A DNA stretch of 64,000 bases from Acidobacteriaceae bacterium (GCA_028283655.1 JAPWKE010000003.1:3348001-3412000), one strand, 5' to 3'; counted from the first letter of the stretch, positions 34,717-47,122 are shown. The notes: a model not told the origin generated them from the sequence alone. Numbers and translations: made by a program.

Positions 34717-36525
34717 TTAGAACGCTGTGCCGCCGTTGTAGTCGCTCGTGAGCACGGTGTTCAGCTTGGTGATGATCGCCGGGTCGGTGAGGACAGTGCC
34801 GAGCTCCCGGTTGTTGAGCATCGAGTTGGTTGTGGCATTGATGCTGCCGAGGTAAACCTGCTGGCCGCTCGTACCGTAGTCTGCAAGGATGATCTTGGCG
34901 TGAATGTAGAGCACGCCGGTCTGGTCTGCGTAGAGACGCACGTTGCAGCCTGCGGCCTTCAGCGTGGTCAGGTAGCTCGTCCAGCTACTGCTCTGCGTCA
35001 TCACGATCTGGCAGTTGACGCCGCGTGTCGCAGCGTTCGCCAGCGCCGTGACAATGCTCGATGCGCTCATCTCTTCGGCCTCCACCTGTACCGAAGTGGT
35101 GGCGTTGTTGATGATCTGCACGAGGCTCGGCTGCGCGGAGGACGGGCTCCAGATAAGGTCATTGCCCTGCTGGCTGTCGTAGTCCTCTGCCGTATCGTTG
35201 CTGGTGTTGCCCACGGAGTAGTCGAGGTTGAAGGTGTCGAGCACGGCAGCTACGTCGACGGCGTCGTCGGTAACGAGCGCGAAGTCGCGACCGTTGCTGT
35301 AGTACTGGCTGGTCAGGTTGCCGGTCATGATGACCAGCGTCTTATCGTCGATCACCATCGACTTCTCATGCGTGTATGAGAAGCTGGCGTTGGACTTCAC
35401 GGCCGAGCAGTTCGTCTGCGCGTTCAGTTGGTTGAGCGCGGTGGTGTTGCCCGAGATCGTCTCGTCGAGGATCACACGCACCTTCACTCCACGCTGGCAC
35501 GCGCTGACGAGTGCGGCTTGCGCGCTGGTGTCGATCAGCTCGTACATCGTCATGTCGATGGAGGTGGTGGCGTTGTTGATATAGGTGTAGAGCGAGCTCC
35601 AGCCATCATCGGGGAAGGTATACAGCGAGCGCGTGACGGTCTGTGCGGTTGTGGGCTGCATCGCCACGCTGAAGTTCGTGGGCGCGGCGCTCAGCGCCGG
35701 CTGAAACGGCGAAGACGCCGCGCTCAGGTTGAAGAGTGCCGAGGTGTTCAGCGTGGGGTGGTTCAGGATGTTGAGCATCGCCGTCGAGGTATCGGTGGGA
35801 ACCGTGCCGTCTGAGGCGGTGGCCAGCGAGAAGAGCTGGTTGCAGTTGTCAGAGCCTGTGGCCGAGTTCACGCACGCGGCCATGATGTTGCCCAGCGTGT
35901 TGAGGAGCGACGCGGGAACAGTCTTGCCACTGGGCACGTTATCGCCCGGCGCAACGCCGGACGCCAGGCCAACGAACTGGTTCGCGAGCGTGAAGCGGTC
36001 GACAAGGTTCGCCGTCTCGGCGTCGCCGGAGCTGCTGCCGATATAGGTGGGCGAAGCCATGTAGGGTGAGAGCGCTGCGATGGCGGCAACGGTCGAGATC
36101 TCGTTCAGGTTGACGAAGGTCGAAGAGCTCAACGAGGTGCACAGGCCAAGCGCTGCCATCTCCGTGATCGAGGTGTTCGATGTGCCGGTGATCGGCTGTC
36201 CACCGCTGGCGATCAGGTAGACGTCATACGGCGTCGTGGTGGAGCAGGTGTACTTGCCGGTGATGTTGAAGCTGCCGTCGCTGGCGGTCGTCGTCGTGCC
36301 GGAGAGCATGGAGGCGGCGTTGCCTCGCTCGGTGCTCACGTTTACGTGATAAAGCTTGATCGTCGCGCCGGAGATGGGCTGCTGGCCGCCAAGCATGTGG
36401 CCCTGCAACGTGATCGTCTGCGTCTCCGTCGGCGTAACGGGGTTGAGCTGGTTCGCGGTGCCAAGGGCACAGCCGAGAGAAGACAGAACGAGGGCAGAGG
36501 CAAGAGAGAACGGAACAAGACGCAT
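34717..36525 (-). CDS. Secreted phospholipase D-like protein with N-terminal surface module
   Basis: 602 residues, exported; the signal peptide ends near SSLGC, so it is likely a lipoprotein. Residues about 38-310 form a module (GHMLGGQQPISGATI, then ALGLCTSLSSSTFVNLNEIST and LLNTLGNIMAACVN) that is also found in the protein at 42433-44304. The C-terminal half has two PLD catalytic motifs: HEKSMVIDD (HxKxxxxD) and HAKIILADYG (HxKxxxxD), each followed by a glycine/asparagine context (TGNLTS, LGSINATTN). This is the layout of the PLD/nuclease superfamily, which cleaves phosphodiesters; substrate unknown. No obvious operon. Confidence 0.85.
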   Translation of the reverse strand: MRLVPFSLASALVLSSLGCALGTANQLNPVTPTETQTITLQGHMLGGQQPISGATIKLYHVNVSTERGNAASMLSGTTTTASDGSFNITGKYTCSTTTPYDVYLIASGGQPITGTSNTSITEMAALGLCTSLSSSTFVNLNEISTVAAIAALSPYMASPTYIGSSSGDAETANLVDRFTLANQFVGLASGVAPGDNVPSGKTVPASLLNTLGNIMAACVNSATGSDNCNQLFSLATASDGTVPTDTSTAMLNILNHPTLNTSALFNLSAASSPFQPALSAAPTNFSVAMQPTTAQTVTRSLYTFPDDGWSSLYTYINNATTSIDMTMYELIDTSAQAALVSACQRGVKVRVILDETISGNTTALNQLNAQTNCSAVKSNASFSYTHEKSMVIDDKTLVIMTGNLTSQYYSNGRDFALVTDDAVDVAAVLDTFNLDYSVGNTSNDTAEDYDSQQGNDLIWSPSSAQPSLVQIINNATTSVQVEAEEMSASSIVTALANAATRGVNCQIVMTQSSSWTSYLTTLKAAGCNVRLYADQTGVLYIHAKIILADYGTSGQQVYLGSINATTNSMLNNRELGTVLTDPAIITKLNTVLTSDYNGGTAF

Positions 36526-36609
36526 GACAGAAAGCTCGTTTCCAGAGAAGCGATGGTGGCTCTAGGGGAGAACTCTCAGTATATCGGCAACACTGGCGCG
36601 GGGTTCAGC

Positions 36610-37479
36610 TTAGCTTGCGTTCAACTTGTCCAGCGCAGTGCGCACGTTGTCCGTCGCTGCGTCGAGGTTGTGGCCGAAGTCGTGCGAGATCTCAAGCACG
36701 CCCACAAGTGGCTGCTTTGCGGCGGCGCTCAGCTTCGCGACTTCACTCCAGTCGATTTCTCCTTCGCCTGGCCAGAGATGTTCGTCACGCATCCCGTGGT
36801 TGTCGTGGATGTGTAGCTCGCGGAGGCGGTCGCCGAAGAGGCTGAAGGCCTGCGCGATGCCGCTTTGCCCCGGAGAATGAGAGGTTTCCGGGATGGGCTC
36901 CATCAGGTGTGCGTGGCCCAGGTCGAGGCAGAAGCCGATCGAATCCAAGTGGCCGACCTTCACGATCTCGAGCAGATGAGCGGGTGTCGCGACGGCGTTG
37001 TTCAGATTCTCAAGCAGCAACTGCGTCCCGAGCGGTCCGGCAAAAGCCTTCAGGTGCTCGAGCGCAGTGAGCGAGTCGTCGATCGCGCGGGTGTTCCACG
37101 TCTCATCGCCCAGGCCGAGATGAAGTACGGCGTAGCGGAACGGAATCTGCTCTGCAGCTTCGAGCGCACGCTTCACTTCGTCCATCGCGTCGATGCGGTC
37201 GTTCTTGCTGGTGGAGATGAGGTTGAGCGAAGGCGCGGCGTGGCGGCTCCACTCCTGCGACTCGTCGGGCGGATAGAGCGGCGTGTGCAGCGACGCGGCC
37301 ATCTCGTTCGAACGAAACCAGTTGGCAATCTCCCTCACGGCGAGGCGGTCGGTGTAATCGAAGTGGTGTCGCGCGGCGAAGACCTCAATCTGCTGCACGC
37401 CGGTGGAGGCCAGCGAGTTCAGCAGTGCGGGCGAAAGGCGTTGCGGCAGGACGAGATGGGTAGAAAGACCGTACAACAT
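36610..37479 (-). CDS. Sugar phosphate isomerase/epimerase-like TIM-barrel protein
   Basis: 289 residues, cytoplasmic. GVQQIEVFAARHHFDY, YAVLHLGLGDETW, LLLENLNNAVATP, IGFCLDLGHAHLM, LRELHIHDNHG and GVLEISHDF follow the order of strand-end metal ligands (Glu, Asp, His, Glu) of the xylose isomerase-like AP-endonuclease-2 family. HLWPGEGEIDW is a typical late motif. ATG 37479 (LYGLSTHLVLP) is chosen because upstream residues are non-conserved and cross the csp gene. True substrate unknown. Confidence 0.85.
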   Translation of the reverse strand: MLYGLSTHLVLPQRLSPALLNSLASTGVQQIEVFAARHHFDYTDRLAVREIANWFRSNEMAASLHTPLYPPDESQEWSRHAAPSLNLISTSKNDRIDAMDEVKRALEAAEQIPFRYAVLHLGLGDETWNTRAIDDSLTALEHLKAFAGPLGTQLLLENLNNAVATPAHLLEIVKVGHLDSIGFCLDLGHAHLMEPIPETSHSPGQSGIAQAFSLFGDRLRELHIHDNHGMRDEHLWPGEGEIDWSEVAKLSAAAKQPLVGVLEISHDFGHNLDAATDNVRTALDKLNAS

Positions 37480-37764
37480 AGCGAGATTCAGGCTAGCGCA
37501 TCGTCCGGTGGATGCGGAGAGCGGAGATATATCGGCGGGCGACACAGATTTTCCACAGGAGTACAAAACCACGTCCCAAAACAGGCCGTACACGGTAAGC
37601 CAATGAGAATTTCGAAAAGAAGGGTTTGCGTTGCAGGCAGACGCTGTTAGGCTAAAGGAGATCGTAGGATTCGATCTGGTTACATGTGCGCGTTCCTGTA
37701 GTACCGTTACACGCATCATCCAAATTGTGTTCGTCGGTACATCTAGTTTTACAGGAATAAAGTC

Positions 37765-37968
37765 ATGGAACAGGGAACAGTTAAGTGGTTCAACGATGCT
37801 AAGGGTTTTGGTTTTATCAGCCGCGCAAACGGCGGCGGTGACGTATTCGTTCACCACACTGCCGTTCAGTCGCAGGGCTTCCGCACGCTGGCCGAAGGCC
37901 AGAACGTGGAGTTCACGGTAACCAAGGGACCGAAGGGTCTGCAGGCTGAGAACGTTCGCGGTATCTAA
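37765..37968 (+). CDS. Cold shock protein, CspA family
   Basis: 67 residues, a single OB-fold RNA chaperone. The RNP motifs KGFGFISR and DVFVHHTAV are intact, with [11 protein letters not shown] at the N-terminus and QAENVRGI at the C-terminus. AGGA lies about 11 bases before ATG 37765. The 285 bp upstream has no other gene and probably holds a long 5' leader, as is common for csp genes, although I cannot place the promoter. A strong terminator follows. Confidence 0.96.
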   Translation: MEQGTVKWFNDAKGFGFISRANGGGDVFVHHTAVQSQGFRTLAEGQNVEFTVTKGPKGLQAENVRGI

Positions 37969-37989
37969 GCGCGTTCAAGCACTGCGAGA

Positions 37990-38020
37990 AAGGGCGGCCT
38001 TCGGGCCGCCCTTCTGCGTT
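37990..38020. terminator. Bidirectional terminator, csp / ggt
   Basis: AAGGGCGGCC / GGCCGCCCTT with the stable loop TTCG, then CTGCGTTTG. Confidence 0.8.
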
Positions 38021-38038
38021 TGCGGCGAAGACCGCGGG

Positions 38039-39853
38039 CTAGTAGCCCGCGGCCTTGCCGTAGTTGTGGCGCTTGTCCTGTCCACCGCTTAGCTTGCCGG
38101 TCTTCGGGTCTTTGGCGATCAGTTCGGAGTCGCCCCACACGCCAGCGGACTTCTCATCGAACTCGGCGCGGCGCTTGGTCACGTAGCCGCGCTCCTTCAT
38201 CGCATCGACCACGGGTACGGGGAATGACTTCTCAAACTGCAGCACGTCGGGCAGGTACTGGTGGTGGAAGCGCGGAGCGTCCGCCGCCTGCTGAATGTTC
38301 AGGCCGTTGTCGACGACCGAGATCAGGTCGTTGGCGACGGTGGTGATGATCGTGGAGCCGCCTGGCGAGCCGAGCACGAGACGCAGCTTGCCGGGGGCGC
38401 AGGCTTTTCCCTTCACGCAATGGGCTGGTTCGCTGACGATCGTCGGGGTCATGGAGCTGAGCGGACGCTTGCCGGGGGCGATCGCGTTCGCCGGGCCCTG
38501 GATCAGGCCAAAGCCGTTCGGCACGCCCATCTTGCTGGCAAAGTCGTCCATCTCGTCGTTCAGCACGAAGCCGAGATCGCCGACCGTGACGCCGGAGCCA
38601 TACGGAAAGTTGAGCGTGTAGGTGGAGCTGACGGCGTTGCCGTCGGCGTCGACCACGGAGAAGTGCGTGGTTTCGTGCGACTCATGCGCGGGTAGGTCGG
38701 TTTCCTTGGGTGGCTCGGGCATGTAGCCAGCCGGGCGCACGAGGTCCTTGGACGGCGTCGCCTTCACCGGGTCGATGGTCTTGCGCCAGGCGTCGGCGTA
38801 CTTCGGGTTCGACATCTGGGCCAGCGGCATCTTCATGAAGTCCGGGTCGCCCAGGTAATCGCCGCGGTCCATGTACGCACGACGAAACGCTTCCACGATC
38901 AGGTGGATCTGTGCGGGCGAGCGGTCCGGGCCAACCTTCGCAAGGTCGTAGCCGGAGAGGATGTTCAGCAGTTCGATGAGCACGATGCCGCCCGAGGAGG
39001 GCGGCGGCGAGGTGAGCACCTCAAGCCCATGATAGTGGCCAAGCAGCGGCTCTCGCTCTTTGCACTCATAGGCTGCAAGGTCGGCGGAGGTAATCATGCC
39101 GTTATGCGCCGCTTCAAAGGCAGCGATCTCGGCGGCCATCTTGCCCTTGTAGAAGGTGTCGGGATCGGCAGCAATGCGCTCGAGCGTGTGTGCCAGCAGC
39201 GGTTGCTTGAAGGTTTCGCCAGCCTTGTAGAAGTCGCCGTCGCGCTGGAAGATGAGCTTGGACTCCGGCGTCAGAGCGAGGATCGGCGCCTTCAGATTCG
39301 CAGCTTCGCTCTCGGAGAGCACAAAGCCCTGGGTCGCCAGCCGGATAGCAGGCTGCATGACGCGGGCCAGCCCCAGCTTGCCGAAGTGGCGCTCGGCGTA
39401 CGTCAGGCCGGCGACTGTTCCGGGAACCCCCGAAGCCTTCGGACCGACGGTCGACATCTTCGGCACGATGTTGCCGTCCTTGTCGAGGTACATATCCCGG
39501 CTCGCGGCTGCGGGTGCCTTCTCGCGATAGTCGAGAAAGTGCGCCTTTCCGCCAGCGAAGTGATCGTTGGCCGGACGGATGAGCATAAAGCCGCCGCCGC
39601 CGATGTTGCCAGCCTGGGGGTAGGTGACGGCGAGCGCGAAGCCCACGGCCACGGCTGCGTCCACGGCGTTGCCGCCAGCTTTCAGAATCTCCAGCCCCGC
39701 GTCAGAGGCGTTGTGCTGGATCGAAACAACCATGGCGTGGTCTGCGACGACGGGTTTTACGTCCGTCGGCGGCTGGACGGTCCGTTGGGCGGAAGCTTGG
39801 GTCGCAACAACGGCAACCGACAGGGCAAGGGCGGCGGACAGGGCCTTCTTCAA
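38039..39853 (-). CDS. ggt: Gamma-glutamyltransferase
   Basis: 604 residues, periplasmic. Hydrolyses or transfers gamma-glutamyl groups, for example from glutathione. Signal peptide KKALSAALALSVAVVATQASAQ; large-subunit motifs NAVDAAVAVGFALAVTYPQAGNIGGGGFML (core GNIGGGG). Autoprocessing would cut before the Thr of THFSVVDADGNAVSSTYTLN, making that Thr the nucleophile; PLSSMTPTIV supplies the oxyanion serines. TTG 39853 is favoured over ATG 39859 because GAGGA is 7 bases upstream and the signal peptide then starts Met-Lys-Lys. Confidence 0.95.
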   Translation of the reverse strand: MKKALSAALALSVAVVATQASAQRTVQPPTDVKPVVADHAMVVSIQHNASDAGLEILKAGGNAVDAAVAVGFALAVTYPQAGNIGGGGFMLIRPANDHFAGGKAHFLDYREKAPAAASRDMYLDKDGNIVPKMSTVGPKASGVPGTVAGLTYAERHFGKLGLARVMQPAIRLATQGFVLSESEAANLKAPILALTPESKLIFQRDGDFYKAGETFKQPLLAHTLERIAADPDTFYKGKMAAEIAAFEAAHNGMITSADLAAYECKEREPLLGHYHGLEVLTSPPPSSGGIVLIELLNILSGYDLAKVGPDRSPAQIHLIVEAFRRAYMDRGDYLGDPDFMKMPLAQMSNPKYADAWRKTIDPVKATPSKDLVRPAGYMPEPPKETDLPAHESHETTHFSVVDADGNAVSSTYTLNFPYGSGVTVGDLGFVLNDEMDDFASKMGVPNGFGLIQGPANAIAPGKRPLSSMTPTIVSEPAHCVKGKACAPGKLRLVLGSPGGSTIITTVANDLISVVDNGLNIQQAADAPRFHHQYLPDVLQFEKSFPVPVVDAMKERGYVTKRRAEFDEKSAGVWGDSELIAKDPKTGKLSGGQDKRHNYGKAAGY

Positions 39854-39937
39854 ATGCATTTCCTCGGAGACGGGATTTCCTCAGAAGGATAAACCCGCTA
39901 GGGAGATGTTGATGCCGATGTTCGAACGCCAATTACT

Positions 39938-41044
39938 ATGGAGCCGATGTGGCCCCTGCTTAGATTGTTGTTTTCCAGTAACTACTGGCGATTGATGAGG
40001 CGTGGCCAGTTCTGGCGCGATACCCGCAGGGCATTTCGTCGTGCTCACAAAGATCCGCGGGCATGGAGGCAGTTTGCCAAAGCACTTTATCTACTGCTGT
40101 TGCCGTTCTCAGTTGTTATTTTTGCTGCTGGGATAGCAGCGGTGGCGGCTGGGAGTGCCGGTTTTGTCTTTATCTGGTTCTTTATCGGATTGATGGCTTT
40201 GCTCAGCAGACTGGGCTTTGGAAAGCAGGAAACGAAACAGCCAGATACCGTGACTTCCCTATCGATTACTTCGACAGAGTCAGAACCATCGCCGCCTAAC
40301 GATGAGTTGCGGCGAGAGCTTGGCGAACTCTGCCTTCTGCACGCGGTATTTGCCGATCGTGCTGCCAGCGAGCGCTTTGTGCAGACAAAGGAGCTTCCTG
40401 AAGGGTATGAAGTCGTTTCTCGTCGTCGCCACATCGACTTGTTGCGCGAGCACGGCCTTTACGATCGACTGCGCGGCACAGAGCGTACTTTGTTGCTAAT
40501 GCCGCAGGGACATTGGCCGCAGGATGTAATCGATGGCTGTTCTATGGCGCTTGAAACACTTCGGCTGCTGCAATGGGTGGTGCGAATGGACGGCTATCTT
40601 GCCCTGGTGGGAGAGCATCTCGAAGCCGATTTTTCGTTGAGTCGCTCGGTGCTGGATGCTCCTGATGTCGTCTTTGCTCATCATGGGTTTGTGAAGGTCA
40701 AGGATCTGGAGACTGCAATTCATGCCGCTGCTGTGCTTGCTTATCGGTGTTGGGCTGAGGGCGTCTACCGTGGCTACTACAAGCCAGACGATGCAGAGAA
40801 AGAACAGGAATTGCGCGATCATGCTCTACGGTTTGCAGGCAAAGAAGGGGAAGATTTCTTACTTGGAAACCAGATTGTGAGTCAGGCGGCGGAACCCGAT
40901 GTACGACTGGCTACAACATTGGCCTATCGACGGCAATGGGTCTTGAATTGGGTTCAGCGGCGCTGGAAAGGTGTCGAGGAACCGCTCGAGAATATGCAGC
41001 TTTTCTACTGTCCTAACTTGCCGAATGCGCCCGAAGATGAGTAG
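39938..41044 (+). CDS. Membrane-anchored protein of unknown function (possible DUF4272)
   Basis: 368 residues. A basic N-terminus (RRGQFWRDTRRAFRRAHK) precedes two hydrophobic helices (about 48-72 and 74-90, LLLLPFSVVIFAAGIAA and FIWFFIGLMALLS), then a soluble domain from 115. LHAVFADRAASERF, LRLLQWVVRMDGYL and IHAAAVLAYRCWAEGVYRGYY recall the helical DUF4272 fold, but this is a weak resemblance. Base composition is lower in GC than the neighbouring ggt gene. Start choice between 39938 and 39947 is open. Function unknown. Confidence 0.6.
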   Translation: MEPMWPLLRLLFSSNYWRLMRRGQFWRDTRRAFRRAHKDPRAWRQFAKALYLLLLPFSVVIFAAGIAAVAAGSAGFVFIWFFIGLMALLSRLGFGKQETKQPDTVTSLSITSTESEPSPPNDELRRELGELCLLHAVFADRAASERFVQTKELPEGYEVVSRRRHIDLLREHGLYDRLRGTERTLLLMPQGHWPQDVIDGCSMALETLRLLQWVVRMDGYLALVGEHLEADFSLSRSVLDAPDVVFAHHGFVKVKDLETAIHAAAVLAYRCWAEGVYRGYYKPDDAEKEQELRDHALRFAGKEGEDFLLGNQIVSQAAEPDVRLATTLAYRRQWVLNWVQRRWKGVEEPLENMQLFYCPNLPNAPEDE

Positions 41045-41068
41045 TTCGAAAGTTCCGTGCGAGTCCGC

Positions 41069-42244
41069 CTAGGTTCTGTGAATACCCGTCGGCTGGCGCG
41101 GGGTGGCGAGGCGCTCGCGGAGCAGCAGCCACGCAAGGCCGCAGGCGAGTGAGACGAAGCCGGTGAGCCGCAGCGTCGTGAAACTGTCGGCGCTGAAGAG
41201 ACCGGCGAAGGTGGAGAGGAATTGTCCGAGGAAGATGGCCATGGAGAGCAGCCCGAGGTTGCGGCCGCGTTGTGCGGCAGAGCTGCGCTCGATCATCTCG
41301 TGGTTTACGACGGGGATGGCGAAGGCGAAGCCTATGCCGAGCAAGGTGAGGCCGATGAGGATCGTCGCGAGCGTGTGAGCGCGTGCGAGTGTGAGGTGTC
41401 CTGCGGCGAAGAGCAGCAGCGCGAGTGGAACGAGTTTGCCGAGTGCGATGCTCTTGCTGAGGCGTGGGAGCATGGCGGCTGAGGCGACGGCAACGACGGA
41501 AATCCACGCCATCAGGTAGCCGGTGCGGGCCTCGGTGTAGCCGAAGCGAGAAGCGAGCGCGAGGGGCAGCGTAGTGTAGGCGACGAAGAAGATGGTCATG
41601 CACAGCGTGGCTTCGACGAGGATGTGATGCGTGCGCTTGCGGGTGGTCTCTGTGAGATCTTCGTGCTGCGCGGCGGTGTGTGCAGGGAGCGTGAGCAACG
41701 TGCAGAGCGCGCAGATCCAGGCGAGGGCGTAGAGCGCGAAAGGCAGACGCCAGCCGTGTTCGCCGAGCCACCCGCCGAGCGCGAGGAAGACGACTCCACC
41801 GAGCTCAATGGCCATGCCCTGCAGGGCGATCATGCGGAGCCTCGCCGCGCCCACAAAAAGCGCAGCGATGAGCGTGGTGCCTGCGGCCATCACCAGGGCG
41901 GTGGCTCCGCCGAGCAGCAGACGGTCCGCGGCGATGATCGTTGCAGAGAGCGGGACTACCGCAGCAAGTACACCGAGGATGCCGTAGAGCACGAGGCCGA
42001 GCAGCAGCACGAGGCGCGCGCCGAGGCGTTCGATGAGCGGGCCAACCGCAGGCCCGAAAAGCACGACGCCGAGCGAGGGCAGCGTCACCAGCCATCCCGG
42101 CGACCACGGCCAATGCAGTTGCTCGGCGATTGCTGGCAGCGCGGGCGAAATGACGCTGCCGACCATCACGGTGAAGCAGGCGACGAAGAGCAGCGTAAAT
42201 GTGGCCGCGTGGCTCGCGCGTTGCTTGGATGTCGTCGTTTCCAT
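41069..42244 (-). CDS. MFS transporter
   Basis: 391 residues, twelve hydrophobic helices. VISPALPAIAEQLHWPWSPGWLVTLPSLGVVLFGPAVGPLIERLGARLVLLLG contains the MFS motif A equivalent (PLIERLGARLVLL), and GRNLGLLSMAIFLGQFLS occurs in the second half. The pattern fits drug or metabolite/proton antiporters, but the substrate is unknown. ATG 42244 (ETTTSKQRAS) is chosen because GGAG lies 7 bases upstream. No regulator is adjacent. Confidence 0.85.
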   Translation of the reverse strand: METTTSKQRASHAATFTLLFVACFTVMVGSVISPALPAIAEQLHWPWSPGWLVTLPSLGVVLFGPAVGPLIERLGARLVLLLGLVLYGILGVLAAVVPLSATIIAADRLLLGGATALVMAAGTTLIAALFVGAARLRMIALQGMAIELGGVVFLALGGWLGEHGWRLPFALYALAWICALCTLLTLPAHTAAQHEDLTETTRKRTHHILVEATLCMTIFFVAYTTLPLALASRFGYTEARTGYLMAWISVVAVASAAMLPRLSKSIALGKLVPLALLLFAAGHLTLARAHTLATILIGLTLLGIGFAFAIPVVNHEMIERSSAAQRGRNLGLLSMAIFLGQFLSTFAGLFSADSFTTLRLTGFVSLACGLAWLLLRERLATPRQPTGIHRT

Positions 42245-42384
42245 GAAATTCTCCATCTACCAGCATAGCTGGACGCCCTATCGCGAATATCGCGCGCCTG
42301 CAGCAACGGGCAACCGGCGCTGATCTTGCAGGAGTGGAAGCGCAGCACAGCTAACAAAACAGCTAAGTGATTGGATGCAATGAC

Positions 42385-42415
42385 AAAGGGCACGGCCGAA
42401 GCCGTGCCCTTTTGC
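42385..42415 (-). terminator. Terminator of the module/propeller lipoprotein gene
   Basis: AAGGGCACGGC / GCCGTGCCCTT around CGAA; on the minus strand it is followed by TGTCATTG, with an extra A/T tract on the other side. Confidence 0.72.
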
Positions 42416-42432
42416 GTGATGCGTTGTAGACG

Positions 42433-44304
42433 TTAGGGACGGACGCCCAGCTTGGTGGGGATCAGCGGCACATACACCGGCGTGGCTGCACCGATGTATT
42501 CAATCGCGTCGCCGGGACCACTGAGGAAGACCCAGACATTGCCTGCGCCGTCGACCACGTTCGAAATCTCATCCCCCTTGGAATCTTCGAGAGGATAGCC
42601 GCCGACCGGCGTGATGGCTATGCCGCTGTTCGTGATCGCTGAAAGAGCCGCCGTGCTGGTGGGATTTCCGAGTCCGGTGATCCAGACATTGCCTGCGCCG
42701 TCGACGGAGACGTACTGCGGAGCTCCAATGCCCGCCCCTGTGTAACCAGTGCTGCCGGAAAGCGGGGCGCCAGTCTTGCTGTACTTCAGAACCGCATCGC
42801 CGCCGTTATAGGGGATGAAGATGTTATCGGCGCTATCCACGGCGGGCTCGGCTGCGGCAGCGGCGGGTATGTTGTAGCTCGCGGCTTGCGCCTTGGTCGA
42901 GGAGTTAAAGAGCGTCAGGTAGCCATAGTTATCCTGTGCCACAATCTGGTTGGTGGAGTTGGTGGCGAGATTGGGCCCCTGGTTACTGACCGGTGCCGTT
43001 GAGCCGTCGGTGATGGATGCGCCGCTCGCCGAGTAGACGCCGATCTGGTCTTGGTAGTGGCCCACTTCCCAGATATCACCGGTCGACGTAATGGCGAGGC
43101 TGGAAGTCCCCGTTACGGGGCCGGGTTGGGCTGCGTTGGAGTATTGGCCGATGCTGGTACCTGTCGAGGAGAGAATGTCGATGCCATTTCCATCCGAGAA
43201 GACGACGTTTCCATTGACGGGGCTGATCCGGCATTGCGAGGCCTTGTTCATGCCGAGCACCGTGAAGCCGGCCCCGCCCGACAGAGTTGCGCCGGTCGGT
43301 GTGTAGGCATCCACCGTGGTCGCCATGCCGTACCAGACGTTGTCGTTGGCATCGACGCATACCTGGTAGCTGTAGAAAGCCGGCGCCGTGTAGGTGATGG
43401 TCAGAGCGAGATTCGTGCGCGGCGTGTTCGTGGCGAGAAACGGCACGAAGGGCGGCGTCGAAGTCTGCGAGTCCACGATCGCTGCGAACGACGCGGCCGG
43501 GTGGTTGGCAATGTTCCATGCGGCCGTCGTGGTGTCCGGCGCGTTGGTGCCGCCAGTCGCTCCGGTGGAGGTGGCGTAATTCGTGAGCAGGTTGCTGCAC
43601 GTCGTGCTGGTGGGACCGGTCGTGTTCACGCACACAGCCAGTGCGTTTCCAACCGTATTGAGCGTCTTCTGCGAGAACGAGCCGCCGTGGCCGCTGGACG
43701 ATACCGCCGCACCGTTGTTCACGATTGCGTTATAAACAGCGAGACCGGTCTTGAGATGTGCCGCCGCGGAAACCGGAGCGGAGACCTGAAGCGGGCCGCT
43801 CATAAAGCCATGCAGGGTGTAGGCCATGGCTGCGGTCGAGACCTCCGTGACCGAGACGAAGGTGGAAGAGCTGATGTTTTCGCAGAGGCCAAGAGGAGCG
43901 ACCTCCGCGATCGCCGCGTTGTTCACGGTCCCGGGAAGACCAGGATTGCCGCCGGTGGCGAGCACGTAGAGGAAGTCGCCGGTCGAGCACTGATAGTGGC
44001 CGGTGAGGGAGAACGCGCCATAGGTGGACGTGTTGACGTAGGTCCCGTCCGCAGGTTCGGCAGCGTCGCGCGTAGAGTTGGAGCCGTCCCCCGAGGTGAG
44101 GATGGACGTGGCCGCTGCCCCGTAGCCGCTGGTCGCGACCTTCATCAGGTAAACGTGAGCCCCCGCGATGGGTTGCTGGCCGCCGTGGACGAGGCCGTGG
44201 ATTTCAGCGGTAGTTACTGCGGTGGGATCGGACTGGACTACGCCGCATCCAGTAAGAGTCAGAGTGGAAGCGAGAAAACAGACGGCAGCGACCAAACGAT
44301 GCAA
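42433..44304 (-). CDS. Lipoprotein: shared N-terminal surface module plus beta-propeller
   Basis: 623 residues. Signal peptide HRLVAAVCFLASTLTLTGC with lipobox LTGC. Residues up to about 290 repeat the module of the PLD-like protein at 34717: IHGLVHGGQQPIAGAHVYL, then PLGLCENISSSTFVSVTEVST and TLNTVGNALAVCVN. The C-terminal part consists of propeller-like repeats (YQVCVDANDNVWYGMA, LAITSTGDIWEVG, PAVDSADNIFIPY, YVSVDGAGNVWITGLG, NVVDGAGNVWVFLSG). The start is TTG 44304: a perfect AGGAGG sits 6 bases upstream and yields a canonical lipoprotein signal, whereas the in-frame ATG 44352 has no such site. Surface binding role inferred. Confidence 0.83.
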   Translation of the reverse strand: MHRLVAAVCFLASTLTLTGCGVVQSDPTAVTTAEIHGLVHGGQQPIAGAHVYLMKVATSGYGAAATSILTSGDGSNSTRDAAEPADGTYVNTSTYGAFSLTGHYQCSTGDFLYVLATGGNPGLPGTVNNAAIAEVAPLGLCENISSSTFVSVTEVSTAAMAYTLHGFMSGPLQVSAPVSAAAHLKTGLAVYNAIVNNGAAVSSSGHGGSFSQKTLNTVGNALAVCVNTTGPTSTTCSNLLTNYATSTGATGGTNAPDTTTAAWNIANHPAASFAAIVDSQTSTPPFVPFLATNTPRTNLALTITYTAPAFYSYQVCVDANDNVWYGMATTVDAYTPTGATLSGGAGFTVLGMNKASQCRISPVNGNVVFSDGNGIDILSSTGTSIGQYSNAAQPGPVTGTSSLAITSTGDIWEVGHYQDQIGVYSASGASITDGSTAPVSNQGPNLATNSTNQIVAQDNYGYLTLFNSSTKAQAASYNIPAAAAAEPAVDSADNIFIPYNGGDAVLKYSKTGAPLSGSTGYTGAGIGAPQYVSVDGAGNVWITGLGNPTSTAALSAITNSGIAITPVGGYPLEDSKGDEISNVVDGAGNVWVFLSGPGDAIEYIGAATPVYVPLIPTKLGVRP

Positions 44305-44476
44305 GGGGGCCCTCCTGAGGACGCAAAACAGGTGTTTCTTAAGAGTACGCATCGCAGGGCGAGAAAGATTCGCAGGAACCTTAAGAGTGATATGAGTCTT
44401 TCTCGCTCACATTATGTAACTTTATCTTGCGCTATGCGTCCAATCAGACATAGAGTTCTGATTACGAGGTGTGGGT

Positions 44477-47113
<2,637 letters not shown>

Positions 47114-47122
47114 CAGAAGCAC

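Noticed and set aside
37549-37557. TTTTCCACA, a perfect match to TTNTNCACA
   Set aside because: A single isolated match; about one per 8 kb is expected by chance, and no second box is nearby.
44353-44476. Possible heat-shock CIRCE element before clpB
   Set aside because: No TTAGCACTC / GAGTGCTAA inverted repeat; only a short CTTAAGAGT repeat was found.
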